Below, one piece after another: positions 1-5,001 of a stretch of DNA of 11,181 bases. Under the pieces are notes generated by a model that was given only the letters and a program-made list of their open reading frames with translations, did no database searches and was not told where the DNA came from. The position numbers and the translations under genes are program-made. Source of the DNA: Candidatus Taylorbacteria bacterium RIFCSPHIGHO2_02_FULL_46_13 (GTDB taxonomy: Bacteria; Patescibacteriota; Minisyncoccia; Phycocordibacterales; DSPV01); assembly GCA_001821015.1 (NCBI GenBank), contig MHRQ01000005.1, forward strand, positions 12,750 to 23,930. The letters are read 5' to 3'. Position 1 is the stretch's first letter; every line of letters starts with the position of its first letter.

Positions 1-146
1 ACATTTGCACAGACATCAGCTGGAGGAATCGCTTCTTCTGCGTATACTACAACGACGGAGCCGACACTAACCGCAAGCACCATGAACGTGCCTGTCCAGA
101 AAGCGAGGTGTGTTTTGTTGCGAAATAATGATGTCATCATGTTCAT
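1..146 (-). CDS. Secreted RTX-like protein paralogue, N-terminal fragment (cut by left window edge)
   Basis: Reading leftward from ATG at 146-144 gives MNMMTSLFRNKTHLAFWTG followed by a hydrophobic stretch ending in SVGSVVVVYAEE, then PPADVCAN at the edge. This matches the N-terminus of the next gene to the right (MTSVFPSKTYAALWTG, then LAVSVGSVVVTHAQ) residue for residue over the signal peptide, so the two are tandem paralogues. The neighbour's start aligns with the ATG at 137; 146 and 140 are alternative starts and none has a clear Shine-Dalgarno. Only 16 bp separate it from the stop of the upstream gene, so it is probably the second gene of a two-gene transcript. The predicted product is exported. 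The body of the protein lies outside the window, so calling it a beta-roll protein is inference from the paralogue. Confidence 0.75.
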   Translation of the reverse strand, partial: MNMMTSLFRNKTHLAFWTGTFMVLAVSVGSVVVVYAEEAIPPADVCAN

Positions 147-162
147 GATTTTTTAGCTTAAC

Positions 163-846
163 TTAGAACTCACAATTGGTAACGACATTGGAGCCTCCAT
201 CAGCGTCACAGGTATCAATGTCGGGCCCGCCGTCAATTTCGTCATCACCGGTTCCTGCGATCACATTGTCATTGCCCGCTCCGGCATCAACGAAATTAGC
301 ACCGTTCCCGGCGTTGATGATGTCGGCTCCCGGTCCTGAATAGATGTCGTCGGCACCGTTTCCGGTCGTGATGGTCTGGATACCAGTTCCCGAAATGATT
401 CTATTGTCGCCGTGCCCTGCGTTGATGGTACGCGCGCCATTTCCTAGTGTGATTTTGTCATTGCCGGCGCCGGTTATGATCGTACCGACTCCGCTTCCAA
501 GCGTAATGGTGTTATTACCTCCCCCCCCATCAATCTCCACATTCCCACGACCGAGCGTAACCCGGTCGCTTCCGTTTCCGAAGCAGAGGATATGATTACC
601 AGTAGTGCCCAATACCCTGTCGTTGCCGCCATTCCCGAAAAACATCGTATTCCTCGTAAGGTAGACGGTATCATTGCCAGCCGTACCGTTCTTGACGGTG
701 TAGCCTTGTGGTGCCGGCAACGTGCACGCGTGCGGTGGCGCTACTTGTGCGTGCGTTACAACGACTGAGCCGACACTAACCGCAAGCGTCAAGACAATGC
801 CTGTCCATAAAGCGGCGTATGTTTTGCTGGGAAATACTGATGTCAT
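163..846 (-). CDS. Secreted RTX-like glycine-rich beta-roll protein
   Basis: The 227-aa product has a signal peptide (residues about 1-33, ending THAQ) and then about 150 residues of short glycine/aspartate repeats of the type GNGxxx(I/V)xxG, for example TGAGNDKITLG, NAGNGANFVDAGAGNDNVIAGTGDDEIDGG. This is close to the hemolysin-type Ca-binding nonapeptide GGxGxDxLx family, which folds as a parallel beta-roll and binds Ca2+ between turns. The C-terminus GGPDIDTCDADGG...NCEF is a common cap of secreted beta-roll proteins; C213 and C225 could form a disulfide, as could C41 and C88. Many repeats have N in place of D, so Ca binding may be weaker than in classic RTX toxins. There is no toxin or protease domain and no room for one. 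The likely role is a small surface or extracellular structural protein. The coding strand carries a run of eight G (521-528 on the plus strand). Confidence 0.88.
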   Translation of the reverse strand: MTSVFPSKTYAALWTGIVLTLAVSVGSVVVTHAQVAPPHACTLPAPQGYTVKNGTAGNDTVYLTRNTMFFGNGGNDRVLGTTGNHILCFGNGSDRVTLGRGNVEIDGGGGNNTITLGSGVGTIITGAGNDKITLGNGARTINAGHGDNRIISGTGIQTITTGNGADDIYSGPGADIINAGNGANFVDAGAGNDNVIAGTGDDEIDGGPDIDTCDADGGSNVVTNCEF

Positions 847-872
847 AGATGTGTATTTAAAAAGTCTACGTA

Positions 873-878
873 ATTATA
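873..878 (-). promoter_or_regulatory. Candidate -10 box for the RTX-like gene pair
   Basis: The minus strand reads TATAAT, a perfect -10 consensus, 26 nt before the ATG at 846, giving a leader of about 19 nt. No good -35 is seen at 17 nt; TTGCGG (893-898) is only 14 nt away. The leader has no Shine-Dalgarno sequence. Confidence 0.4.
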
Positions 879-965
879 TTTTTTACTAATTTCCGCAATT
901 TTAATCCCACGTTCTTCTAACATAAAAAGGTTGAAAAGTCTAGGGGTCCCCCGAAACCCGTTGCT

Positions 966-1042
966 CTCTGGAAAGACTTCTGTGCCGAAGAAGCGCTCTC
1001 CAGAGGGCAGGAATCCTCCGCCAACCGGCAGACGGATTCCTG
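966..1042. other. Two adjacent stem-loops in the 847-1111 intergenic region
   Basis: CTCTGG (966-971) pairs with CCAGAG (1000-1005), enclosing CTTCT/AGAAG (977-981 with 989-993). Next to it CAGGAATCC (1008-1016) pairs with GGATTCCTG (1034-1042), enclosing GCC/GGC. They lie 70-150 nt downstream of the stop of the glycine-rich protein gene (minus strand) and upstream of the RTX-like gene. Neither stem is followed by a T-tract, so they are not typical intrinsic terminators. They may be a 3'-UTR structure or an RNA element. The rest of 847-1111 holds only the candidate -10 box and a short GGGGTCCCC palindrome (943-951). Confidence 0.45.
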
Positions 1043-1111
1043 ACCCTCCAAAAGCAGAGTGAGGAGAAAATCAAATCAAACTGAAAGATTCTCTACCTTC
1101 CTCTCGGCAAA

Positions 1112-1804
1112 TTACAATCTCACGCGAACGAGAGTCGCATTGAGAATGTTGACACTGCCAGCGTTTGATGTTGCGACACCTGTCTCAACCCATCCGCCGT
1201 CAGAACTTTCGCCGCCGTTACCGCCGTCGCCAGCCGAAGCGCCGCCGTTGTTGTTGTCGCTGTCTCCGTCTTCAACTTCAACGTCGCCGCCAGAGCCGCC
1301 CTTGCCGGCATCACTACCGTCAGCGTCATTGCCGCCAGTGCGAGCGCGTGCCTTTGTTGTGTTGTCGATGTTGTTACACTCACAGTCTTTGTACTCGGTC
1401 TTGATCTCGAGCTCCGAGCTGTTCATGTCCTCTCCGTAGAGATCAACATCAACATCTGTCGTGTTCAAGGAATTCACCGTACCAGCGTCCGCATTCGCGT
1501 CGCCCGTCAACACCGTTCCGCCGATACCAGCGTCGCCACCGTCGCCGCCTTCGCCAGCCGAAGCGCCGCCGTTGTTGTTGTCGCCGCTTCCGTCAACTTC
1601 AACGTCGCCGCCAGAACCGCCCTTGCCGGCATCGCTACCGCCCGCCCAGTTACCACCAGTCTCCGCCTTAGCGGATGTGTAGTTGTCAATCGAGCCTGAG
1701 CTCTTGGTTTCAATCTTAATCTTGCTCGAATTCACGTCAGCGAGAGCCGGTGCTGCAGAGAGCACGAATGCTACAACTGCCATTAGAGATATTACTTTTT
1801 TCAT
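1112..1804 (-). CDS. Secreted glycine-rich protein with internal duplication
   Basis: The 230-aa product starts MKKVISLMAVVAFVLSAAPALA, a textbook Sec signal peptide cleaved after ALA at about residue 22. The mature part is two copies of one unit, residues about 25-122 and 128-230. Each begins NSS(K/E)(I/L)(K/E)I, has (E/R)TGGN, then SDAGKGGSGGDVEV, an acidic/Asn run (DNNNGGASAG(E/D)GG), a second TG(D/V)A turn and ends A..(T/S)VN.LN(T/A). The regular spacing of TGG/TG motifs and alternating polar residues suggests a repetitive beta structure. CEC (C141, C143) occurs only in the second copy. No known family is recognised and no enzyme motif is visible; a surface filament, coat or matrix protein is a guess. 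It shares a TGGN..GG segment with the product encoded at 2296-3351. The start is the only ATG before the signal peptide; the leader (AGAA at about -10) has no strong Shine-Dalgarno. Confidence 0.88.
   Translation of the reverse strand: MKKVISLMAVVAFVLSAAPALADVNSSKIKIETKSSGSIDNYTSAKAETGGNWAGGSDAGKGGSGGDVEVDGSGDNNNGGASAGEGGDGGDAGIGGTVLTGDANADAGTVNSLNTTDVDVDLYGEDMNSSELEIKTEYKDCECNNIDNTTKARARTGGNDADGSDAGKGGSGGDVEVEDGDSDNNNGGASAGDGGNGGESSDGGWVETGVATSNAGSVNILNATLVRVRL
1227..1319. repeat. Direct repeat A, copy 1 (inside the glycine-rich gene)
   Basis: This 93-nt stretch matches 1551-1640 with few substitutions and one 3-nt indel, both copies beginning TCGCCAGCCGAAGCGCCGCC. It encodes the SDAGKGGSGGDVEV...GGASAG segment of the C-terminal protein repeat. 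Confidence 0.85.
1551..1640. repeat. Direct repeat A, copy 2 (inside the glycine-rich gene)
   Basis: This is the 90-nt partner of 1227-1319, encoding the equivalent segment of the N-terminal protein repeat. High DNA identity over a 320-bp distance indicates a fairly recent duplication or gene conversion and gives a substrate for expansion or contraction by recombination. Confidence 0.85.
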
Positions 1805-1854
1805 AGTTGTTCTTAACTTTATTCTATTACTAATAATTGCCGCCGTTTGCTCGA

Positions 1855-2073
1855 TCCCTTAAGGGACAACCGAACAAAAGGCGCTATCGACCTTTTGGAC
1901 CTTGCGAGTCCAAGCGGAAGCTTCGTTCAGAAAAAACGAAATCCCCAAGATTTTCGTTCTAGACCTTGTAGAGAACGGAGCTGTCGCTTAGACCGCCCAC
2001 GCCCCAAGCAAACAAAATCTGCCAAAGCACGACTGTGCTTTGGCAGTTTATAATCTTAAAAAGTTTGTTTGGG
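1855..2073. other. Hairpin-dense non-coding region, possible structured RNA
   Basis: The 490-bp gap between two minus-strand genes contains a chain of inverted repeats: TCCCTTAAGGGA palindrome (1855-1866); CAAAAGG/CCTTTTG (1875-1881, 1891-1897); TTGGAC/GTCCAA (1895-1900, 1908-1913); GAAGCTTC (1917-1924); ACGAAA/TTTCGT and CGTTCT/AGAACG near 1937-1976. The chain closes with a two-tier stem, outer CCCAAGCAAAC/GTTTGTTTGGG (2003-2013, 2063-2073) and inner CTGCCAAAGCAC/GTGCTTTGGCAG (2019-2030, 2035-2046). The one non-Watson-Crick position of the outer stem is G-U on the plus strand but A-C on the minus strand, slightly favouring a plus-strand RNA. It does not match RNase P RNA, tmRNA, SRP RNA or 6S RNA as far as can be judged by eye. 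It could also be the 3' UTR of the 2296-3351 gene. Confidence 0.4.
2013..2046 (-). terminator. Candidate intrinsic terminator (12-bp stem)
   Basis: CTGCCAAAGCAC and GTGCTTTGGCAG (2019-2030, 2035-2046) form a perfect 12-bp stem with a 4-nt loop. On the minus strand it is followed by ATTTTGTTT; on the plus strand by TTTATAAT. It could act on either strand and is about 250 nt downstream of the stop at 2296. Confidence 0.5.
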
Positions 2074-2178
2074 AAACGTAATACATCCTGCTTTTCCCTC
2101 GCTTCGGTTTCCCCGCGAAACAAAGGTCCTTTCGGATGCTCACCATCCTATAGAATTGATATTGGATGTCAATAACTT

Positions 2179-2201
2179 TTTTGCCTTTTTGAAAGGCAAA
2201 A
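2179..2201. repeat. 10-bp stem-loop
   Basis: TTTTGCCTTT (2179-2188) and AAAGGCAAAA (2192-2201) form a perfect stem with a 3-nt loop. The T-run is on the upstream side and the A-run on the downstream side, the reverse of a terminator. Confidence 0.6.
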
Positions 2202-2202
2202 C

Positions 2203-2297
2203 ATGGTTGAAGTAATCTGTCAAACGCTCCTTAAAGCGTTCTCCGGGTGTCCGCTATCGTGAATCTGGAAGACGCGCCGCTCGTTCAACCATTTTTT
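2203..2297. other. Long-range stem abutting the end of the 2296-3351 gene
   Basis: ATGGTTGAA (2203-2211) pairs with TTCAACCAT (2284-2292), closing a 72-nt interior that contains AACGCT/AGCGTT-type pairing near 2222-2241. On the plus strand the stem is followed directly by six T (2292-2297), as for a terminator of a plus-strand RNA. On the minus strand it is followed by GTTTT and lies right after the TAA stop, so it could be the 3' end structure of that mRNA. The strand is unresolved. Confidence 0.4.
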
Positions 2298-3351
2298 ATC
2301 TTACGTTGTTGATGCTGTTTTTTACCGTGTCGTGCTTAGTCTTCAAAATACGAGAGAGTGTCTGAAGTGCTGTGGCAATCCTATTGACTTCGCTCCCCGT
2401 CGCCTCTGTATCCTCATGAACCTGCTCAAGTTCTTTCTCAACTTCAGAAAAATCTATGCTCTTCTTGAAGAAAACATGATACCACGGGAATCTCACCGTA
2501 ACTTCCGTGGTCGTACCTGCTTCATTACTGAGGGTGACGGTCGGCGTGAGTGTCCAAGGAAAGAGTCCGAGAAACCGAGCTCTCTGCGAGTACGCAAGTT
2601 CAATGGTAGTCGTGGCAATTGAGAGATGTACGATGTTGTCGTCGCTTAATGCAATAACCTTCACGAAATTTTCAAGATCGCTATTCGTGGTAACCTCTTT
2701 TGGTGTGATAGTCACTCTTTTTTCCTTGGGATCCCAACCGCGTATGTTCACCCTAAGGGCGCCCGTCTCATCAATGACGCGTATCTCTGCACCGTTCACT
2801 TTCAGAAAAAACTTTCCGTGCTCTGCTTCAAGTTCAATTTCAACTCCATGCTTGTCATCTGATGAGCCCGTCGAGGAAGCGCGAACGTGTATGAGGTTAG
2901 ACGTGTTGGAGACAGAACTCGTAGAGACATTTTTATTTTTTATCGTAACGCTTGAGGCGCCTTGTTCCGTTTCAACTTCAATTTCTGTTTCATCGTCATC
3001 TGTTCCGTTTGAGTTTATAACACGTACGGAGCTTTCTGAACTGCCGCTTCTGACACTGCCACCGGAAGAAACCGAGTTGCCGCCAGTTGACGCTTCGGCC
3101 TCTGTTTCGGTTGTGATTGAAGAAGAATTTGATGTTGAAACAGTAACCGTCCCGTCACTTCCGACCTCAATAATTGATCCGTTGCTTTCCTTACCGCACC
3201 CCCAATGGTCTATAGAAACAGGAATACACATTATAGAGTAGCCCGTTGTACACTCAAGGGCTGGTTTCGGCTGACCGTCACAATTTGTTGCGGCATGCGC
3301 GATTCCTACAAAACCAAACGATAAACTAAGAATAAGTGTGATGATGTTCAT
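2296..3351 (-). CDS. Secreted serine/threonine-rich protein, unknown family
   Basis: The 351-aa product has a signal peptide (residues 1-20, ending GIAHA) and a small Cys-containing N-terminal region (C24, C34, C42, C52, likely two disulfides). A low-complexity Ser/Thr/Gly/Glu region follows at about 55-165, including EASTGGNSVSSGGSV, which resembles the TGGN..GG motif of the 1112-1804 product. A more globular part spans about 168-295 (VEIELEAEHGKFFLKVNGAEI onward, beta-rich, ending TVRFPWYHVFF). The C-terminus, about 300-351, is predicted helical and coiled-coil-like (SEVEKELEQVHED...). There is no C-terminal anchor, LPxTG motif or catalytic motif. A plausible role is an extracellular adhesin or structural protein; the specific function is unknown. 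A possible -10 (TAAAAT) lies within 10 nt of the ATG. It shares strand and possibly surface role with the glycine-rich protein, but 490 bp separate them. Confidence 0.85.
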   Translation of the reverse strand: MNIITLILSLSFGFVGIAHAATNCDGQPKPALECTTGYSIMCIPVSIDHWGCGKESNGSIIEVGSDGTVTVSTSNSSSITTETEAEASTGGNSVSSGGSVRSGSSESSVRVINSNGTDDDETEIEVETEQGASSVTIKNKNVSTSSVSNTSNLIHVRASSTGSSDDKHGVEIELEAEHGKFFLKVNGAEIRVIDETGALRVNIRGWDPKEKRVTITPKEVTTNSDLENFVKVIALSDDNIVHLSIATTTIELAYSQRARFLGLFPWTLTPTVTLSNEAGTTTEVTVRFPWYHVFFKKSIDFSEVEKELEQVHEDTEATGSEVNRIATALQTLSRILKTKHDTVKNSINNVR

Positions 3352-3517
3352 ATTATTTTAAATTAAGTGCCGTTTTACACCGAGCTCTTACTTCAGTACC
3401 TGCGATAGCGTCGTAGTATGTGATGTTCAGCGCAGATTCGGGAATAGCCCGGGTATCGTTTTATCATATACATTCTATATGCGCAACGCGCACATCATAC
3501 TATATATAGCGTGTGCC

Positions 3518-3602
3518 TTGTACCTGCTATGAATAGATGTGCTATAGCATATCTATTCATAGCAGGGATAGGGGTTTACATTTTGCTCGCGATGATTACT
3601 AT
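3518..3602. repeat. Direct repeat B, copy 1 (palindrome block)
   Basis: This 85-bp block is identical to 4203-4287 except at two positions. It consists of TTGTA, the palindrome at 3523-3566 (arms CCTGCTATGAATAGATGTGC and its complement around central TATA, with one G-T mismatch that would be a G-U pair in RNA), then GGATAGG and TTTACATTTTGCTCGCGATG. Confidence 0.95.
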
Positions 3603-3720
3603 GCCGTTCAGTGGGAGGATTGTTTTTAAGGATGCCTCCAAAAAAGTCACCCCCCCCCTTTACATTTCGCGTGGTATGACTAATATGCGCAAAAGGGTAA
3701 TAACCATGTCCTTTAGAAAG

Positions 3721-3795
3721 AATCCGAAAGCGGACGTCGAATCCGCCCGATGTATCGGGTCGTTTCCCGATTTGGCGTCCGCTTTTGGATTTTTT
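3721..3795 (+). terminator. Terminator-type hairpin of unit copy 1
   Basis: The left arm 3721-3738 (AATCCGAAAGCGGACGTC) pairs with 3774-3791 (GGCGTCCGCTTTTGGATT) over 18 bp with two G-U wobbles, followed by TTTTT to 3795. The apical loop contains CCCGAT/ATCGGG plus a second CCCGAT, so two alternative inner stems are possible. Confidence 0.7.
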
Positions 3796-3825
3796 GTTTT
3801 ACGTACTGTTCGGGTGCAGGGCTTA

Positions 3826-4013
3826 TTGACAGGCTACCTCATAACATATAAAGATACTTTTCCTCGTTTTTTAATATAGGAAAACAAAAACAACAAAATC
3901 TTACGGTCACGTTCCATCATGTAAAGATAAGAAAGGAGACAGGGTGGGTGGGCAGTAAAGGCAGACAGAATACATGGCTTTTTTGTCGAGCCCCCAAAAG
4001 CCATGTATTTTTT
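3826..4013 (+). ncRNA. Candidate small RNA between the two repeat units
   Basis: A perfect -35 TTGACA (3826-3831) and TATAAA (3847-3852; spacer 15) or TAAAGA (3849-3854; spacer 17) precede about 155 nt with no usable reading frame, ending in a strong intrinsic terminator (3969-4013). The body contains an A-rich 5' part, a GGAG motif not followed by a frame of useful length, and GGGTGGGTGGG. It is unrelated in sequence to the flanking units. It does not show the conserved SRP RNA loop (GGAAGCAGC). Confidence 0.45.
3969..4013 (+). terminator. Strong intrinsic terminator
   Basis: AATACATGGCTTTT (3969-3982) and AAAAGCCATGTATT (3996-4009) form a perfect 14-bp stem with a 13-nt loop, followed by a T-run to 4013. 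Confidence 0.85.
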
Positions 4014-4063
4014 ACCACGTCCTTTTCTTATTTAACCGTTTTTTTATTGCCTAGCAAGTAAGC

Positions 4064-4195
4064 GGAGAGAAAAAGTATCTTCTTTTTCTCTCCCGAGGAG
4101 GACGGCAACAAAGGGTTTACTACCCCACGGCTTGCCGCGGGTGAGTACGCGCACAGCGCGTTTTTCATGCGGGGCTTGCCCCGCGGTATAATACC
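4064..4195. other. Cluster of short palindromes
   Basis: Five inverted repeats occur in about 130 bp: GGAGAGAAAAAG/CTTTTTCTCTCC (4064-4075, 4082-4093; 12 bp, 6-nt loop); CCCACGGC/GCCGCGGG (4124-4141); ACGCGC/GCGCGT followed by TTTT (4147-4165); GCGGGGC/GCCCCGC with a 2-nt loop (4169-4184); and GGTATAATACC (4185-4195), which contains a perfect TATAAT. They lie directly upstream of unit copy 2. A frame on the minus strand crosses them but is interrupted in composition and unsupported. Confidence 0.7.
4187..4192 (+). promoter_or_regulatory. Candidate -10 box for unit copy 2
   Basis: A perfect TATAAT, itself centred in an 11-bp palindrome, lies 10 nt before the conserved block. This is the same relative position as the TATATA box of copy 1. 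No clear -35 is seen. Confidence 0.45.
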
Positions 4196-4202
4196 CTTTA
4201 TT

Positions 4203-4287
4203 TTGTACCTGCTATGAATAGATGTGCTATAGCACATCTATTCATAGCAGGGATAGGAGTTTACATTTTGCTCGCGATGATTACTAT
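4203..4287. repeat. Direct repeat B, copy 2 (perfect 44-bp palindrome block)
   Basis: This is the partner of 3518-3602. Here 4208-4251 is a perfect 44-bp palindrome centred on TATA, with no loop, which is far beyond chance. As DNA it could extrude a cruciform or bind a dimeric protein; as RNA it would fold into a single long hairpin. Confidence 0.95.
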
Positions 4288-4357
4288 ACTCTACTGTTTA
4301 GCGGAACGGAGGGTTATTTCAGCGCGAGAGCGTCCTTTATGTCCTTTAGAAGTCAAG

Positions 4358-4432
4358 AATCCCGAAGTGGACGCCGAATCCGCCCGATGTATCGAGTCGT
4401 TTCCCGATTTGGCGTCCGCTTCCGGATTTTTT
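4358..4432 (+). terminator. Terminator-type hairpin of unit copy 2
   Basis: The left arm 4358-4375 pairs with 4411-4428 over 18 positions (one C-C mismatch, one wobble), followed by T to 4432. Relative to copy 1, pair 7 changes from A-U to G-C on both sides, a compensatory change. Two other differences only swap Watson-Crick pairs for wobbles. Confidence 0.7.
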
Positions 4433-4963
4433 AGTTACATTGTGAGCACATGTCGTTGACATCAAACTTTTATTATATCATGGGCAGCTTCCCTGGTTGT
4501 ACACAGGTGATGAAGAGAGCAGGATGTCTACGTCACTCTCCGAAGGTGTCGGAGAAATTCGAGGGGAAACCGAACGGCATGAAGGATTTTTGGGCCACTC
4601 ATATGGAGGTTTCTTCTCCTAAAACTATAAAGTATTCTTTCTCCGCTATGGAAGTGTTGTTTCTTTAGCAATTTTTTTGAGAGGAATGCTTGGAGGACCG
4701 CTCTTGTTCTCCAAAATTTTAGGCGGTGGGTTACGTGTGAGGGAAATATTCGGAGTATCTGCGTCGAAAAGGGCGCAAAGCGAGTAATTTCTTGCTAAGA
4801 CAAATTTTGTGTCGCTGGAAAAATCTTGCCTACTTGTGCGACTATAAGTTTTTGTTCATGATACGTCATTTCATGTTGCTGGATACCATAGTCATCGGTT
4901 GTAGCGGGGTGCTTTACAATCTTCGCGTGGAATATGGGTTCTTAATTGTCACTCTGCTTATAT
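4433..4963. other. Intergenic stretch without a supported gene
   Basis: About 530 bp with no convincing gene on either strand. A TTGACA (4457-4462) is followed by T/A-rich sequence with no well-spaced -10. TCTCCGA/TCGGAGA (4537-4543, 4549-4555) is a 7-bp hairpin. Short frames beginning near 4450 and 4525 lack ribosome-binding sites and recognisable sequence. It may contain decayed coding DNA. Confidence 0.5.
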
Positions 4964-4993
4964 AAAAAAACCTTGAGGGTTATTACCACCTCA
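4964..4993 (-). terminator. Candidate terminator of the deacetylase gene
   Basis: On the minus strand TGAGG (4993-4989) pairs with CCTCA (4978-4974), followed after AGG by a run of seven T (4970-4964). It starts 9 nt after the stop at 5002. The stem is short, so efficiency is uncertain. Confidence 0.45.
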
Positions 4994-5001
4994 CCTATAT
5001 T

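Larger units (their letters stand above)
3501..3795 (+). ncRNA. Candidate structured RNA unit, copy 1
   Basis: A TATATA box (3501-3506) lies 11 nt before a conserved block (3518-3602) that opens with a 44-bp palindrome (3523-3566). A variable core follows, then a conserved block (3706-3795) ending in a terminator-type hairpin with six T. A transcript of about 280 nt would start near 3513 and stop near 3795. The core also holds a second TTTACA...TAATAT promoter-like element (3660-3687) resembling the TTTACA...TACTAT element at 3576-3602, a GGAGG/CCTCC pairing, and a run of nine C (3650-3658). An open frame runs through it (ATG at 3529, 116 codons) with a hydrophobic N-terminus, but there is no ribosome-binding site. 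The RNA reading is preferred because the changes between copies keep base pairing. Confidence 0.45.
4199..4432 (+). ncRNA. Candidate structured RNA unit, copy 2
   Basis: This has the same architecture as copy 1: a -10 box, the 85-bp palindrome block (4203-4287), a 51-nt core unrelated to that of copy 1, then ATGTCCTTTAGAA (4339-4351) and the 3' hairpin (4358-4432). The expected transcript is about 233 nt. An open frame with ATG at 4214 (81 codons) is in register with that of copy 1 (hydrophobic segment, later ESARCI.SFPDLASA.GFF). A pair of tiny membrane proteins is therefore the main alternative, but no ribosome-binding site is present and the start codon lies inside the palindrome. Confidence 0.45.

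Noticed and set aside
1059..1439. Proline/serine-rich plus-strand frame
   Set aside because: Antisense shadow of the glycine-rich minus-strand gene; Gly/Asp codons read backwards give Pro/Ser.
2147..2172. Minus-strand promoter TTGACA...TATAGG driving the 1.9-2.1 kb region
   Set aside because: The spacer is only 14 nt and the -10 match is weak; not enough to call.
2507..3241. 244-codon plus-strand frame
   Set aside because: Antisense to the 2296-3351 gene, which has a signal peptide, disulfide-type cysteines and a coherent domain layout; the plus frame has none.
3951..3980. G-quadruplex in GGGTGGGTGGG
   Set aside because: Only three G3 runs; the fourth nearby run is GG, so a stable three-tetrad form is not supported.
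4028..4237. Minus-strand frame across the palindrome cluster
   Set aside because: Runs through five inverted repeats and the 44-bp palindrome; the apparent protein is the by-product of palindromic DNA.
3518..4287. CRISPR array or integron attC interpretation of the repeats
   Set aside because: Only two copies, 600 bp of unrelated DNA between them, no cas genes, integrase or regular spacing.
4450..4668. 72-codon plus-strand frame after unit copy 2
   Set aside because: No ribosome-binding site and no recognisable motif; a hairpin (4537-4555) lies inside it. An overlapping 32-codon frame at about 4525 is no better supported.
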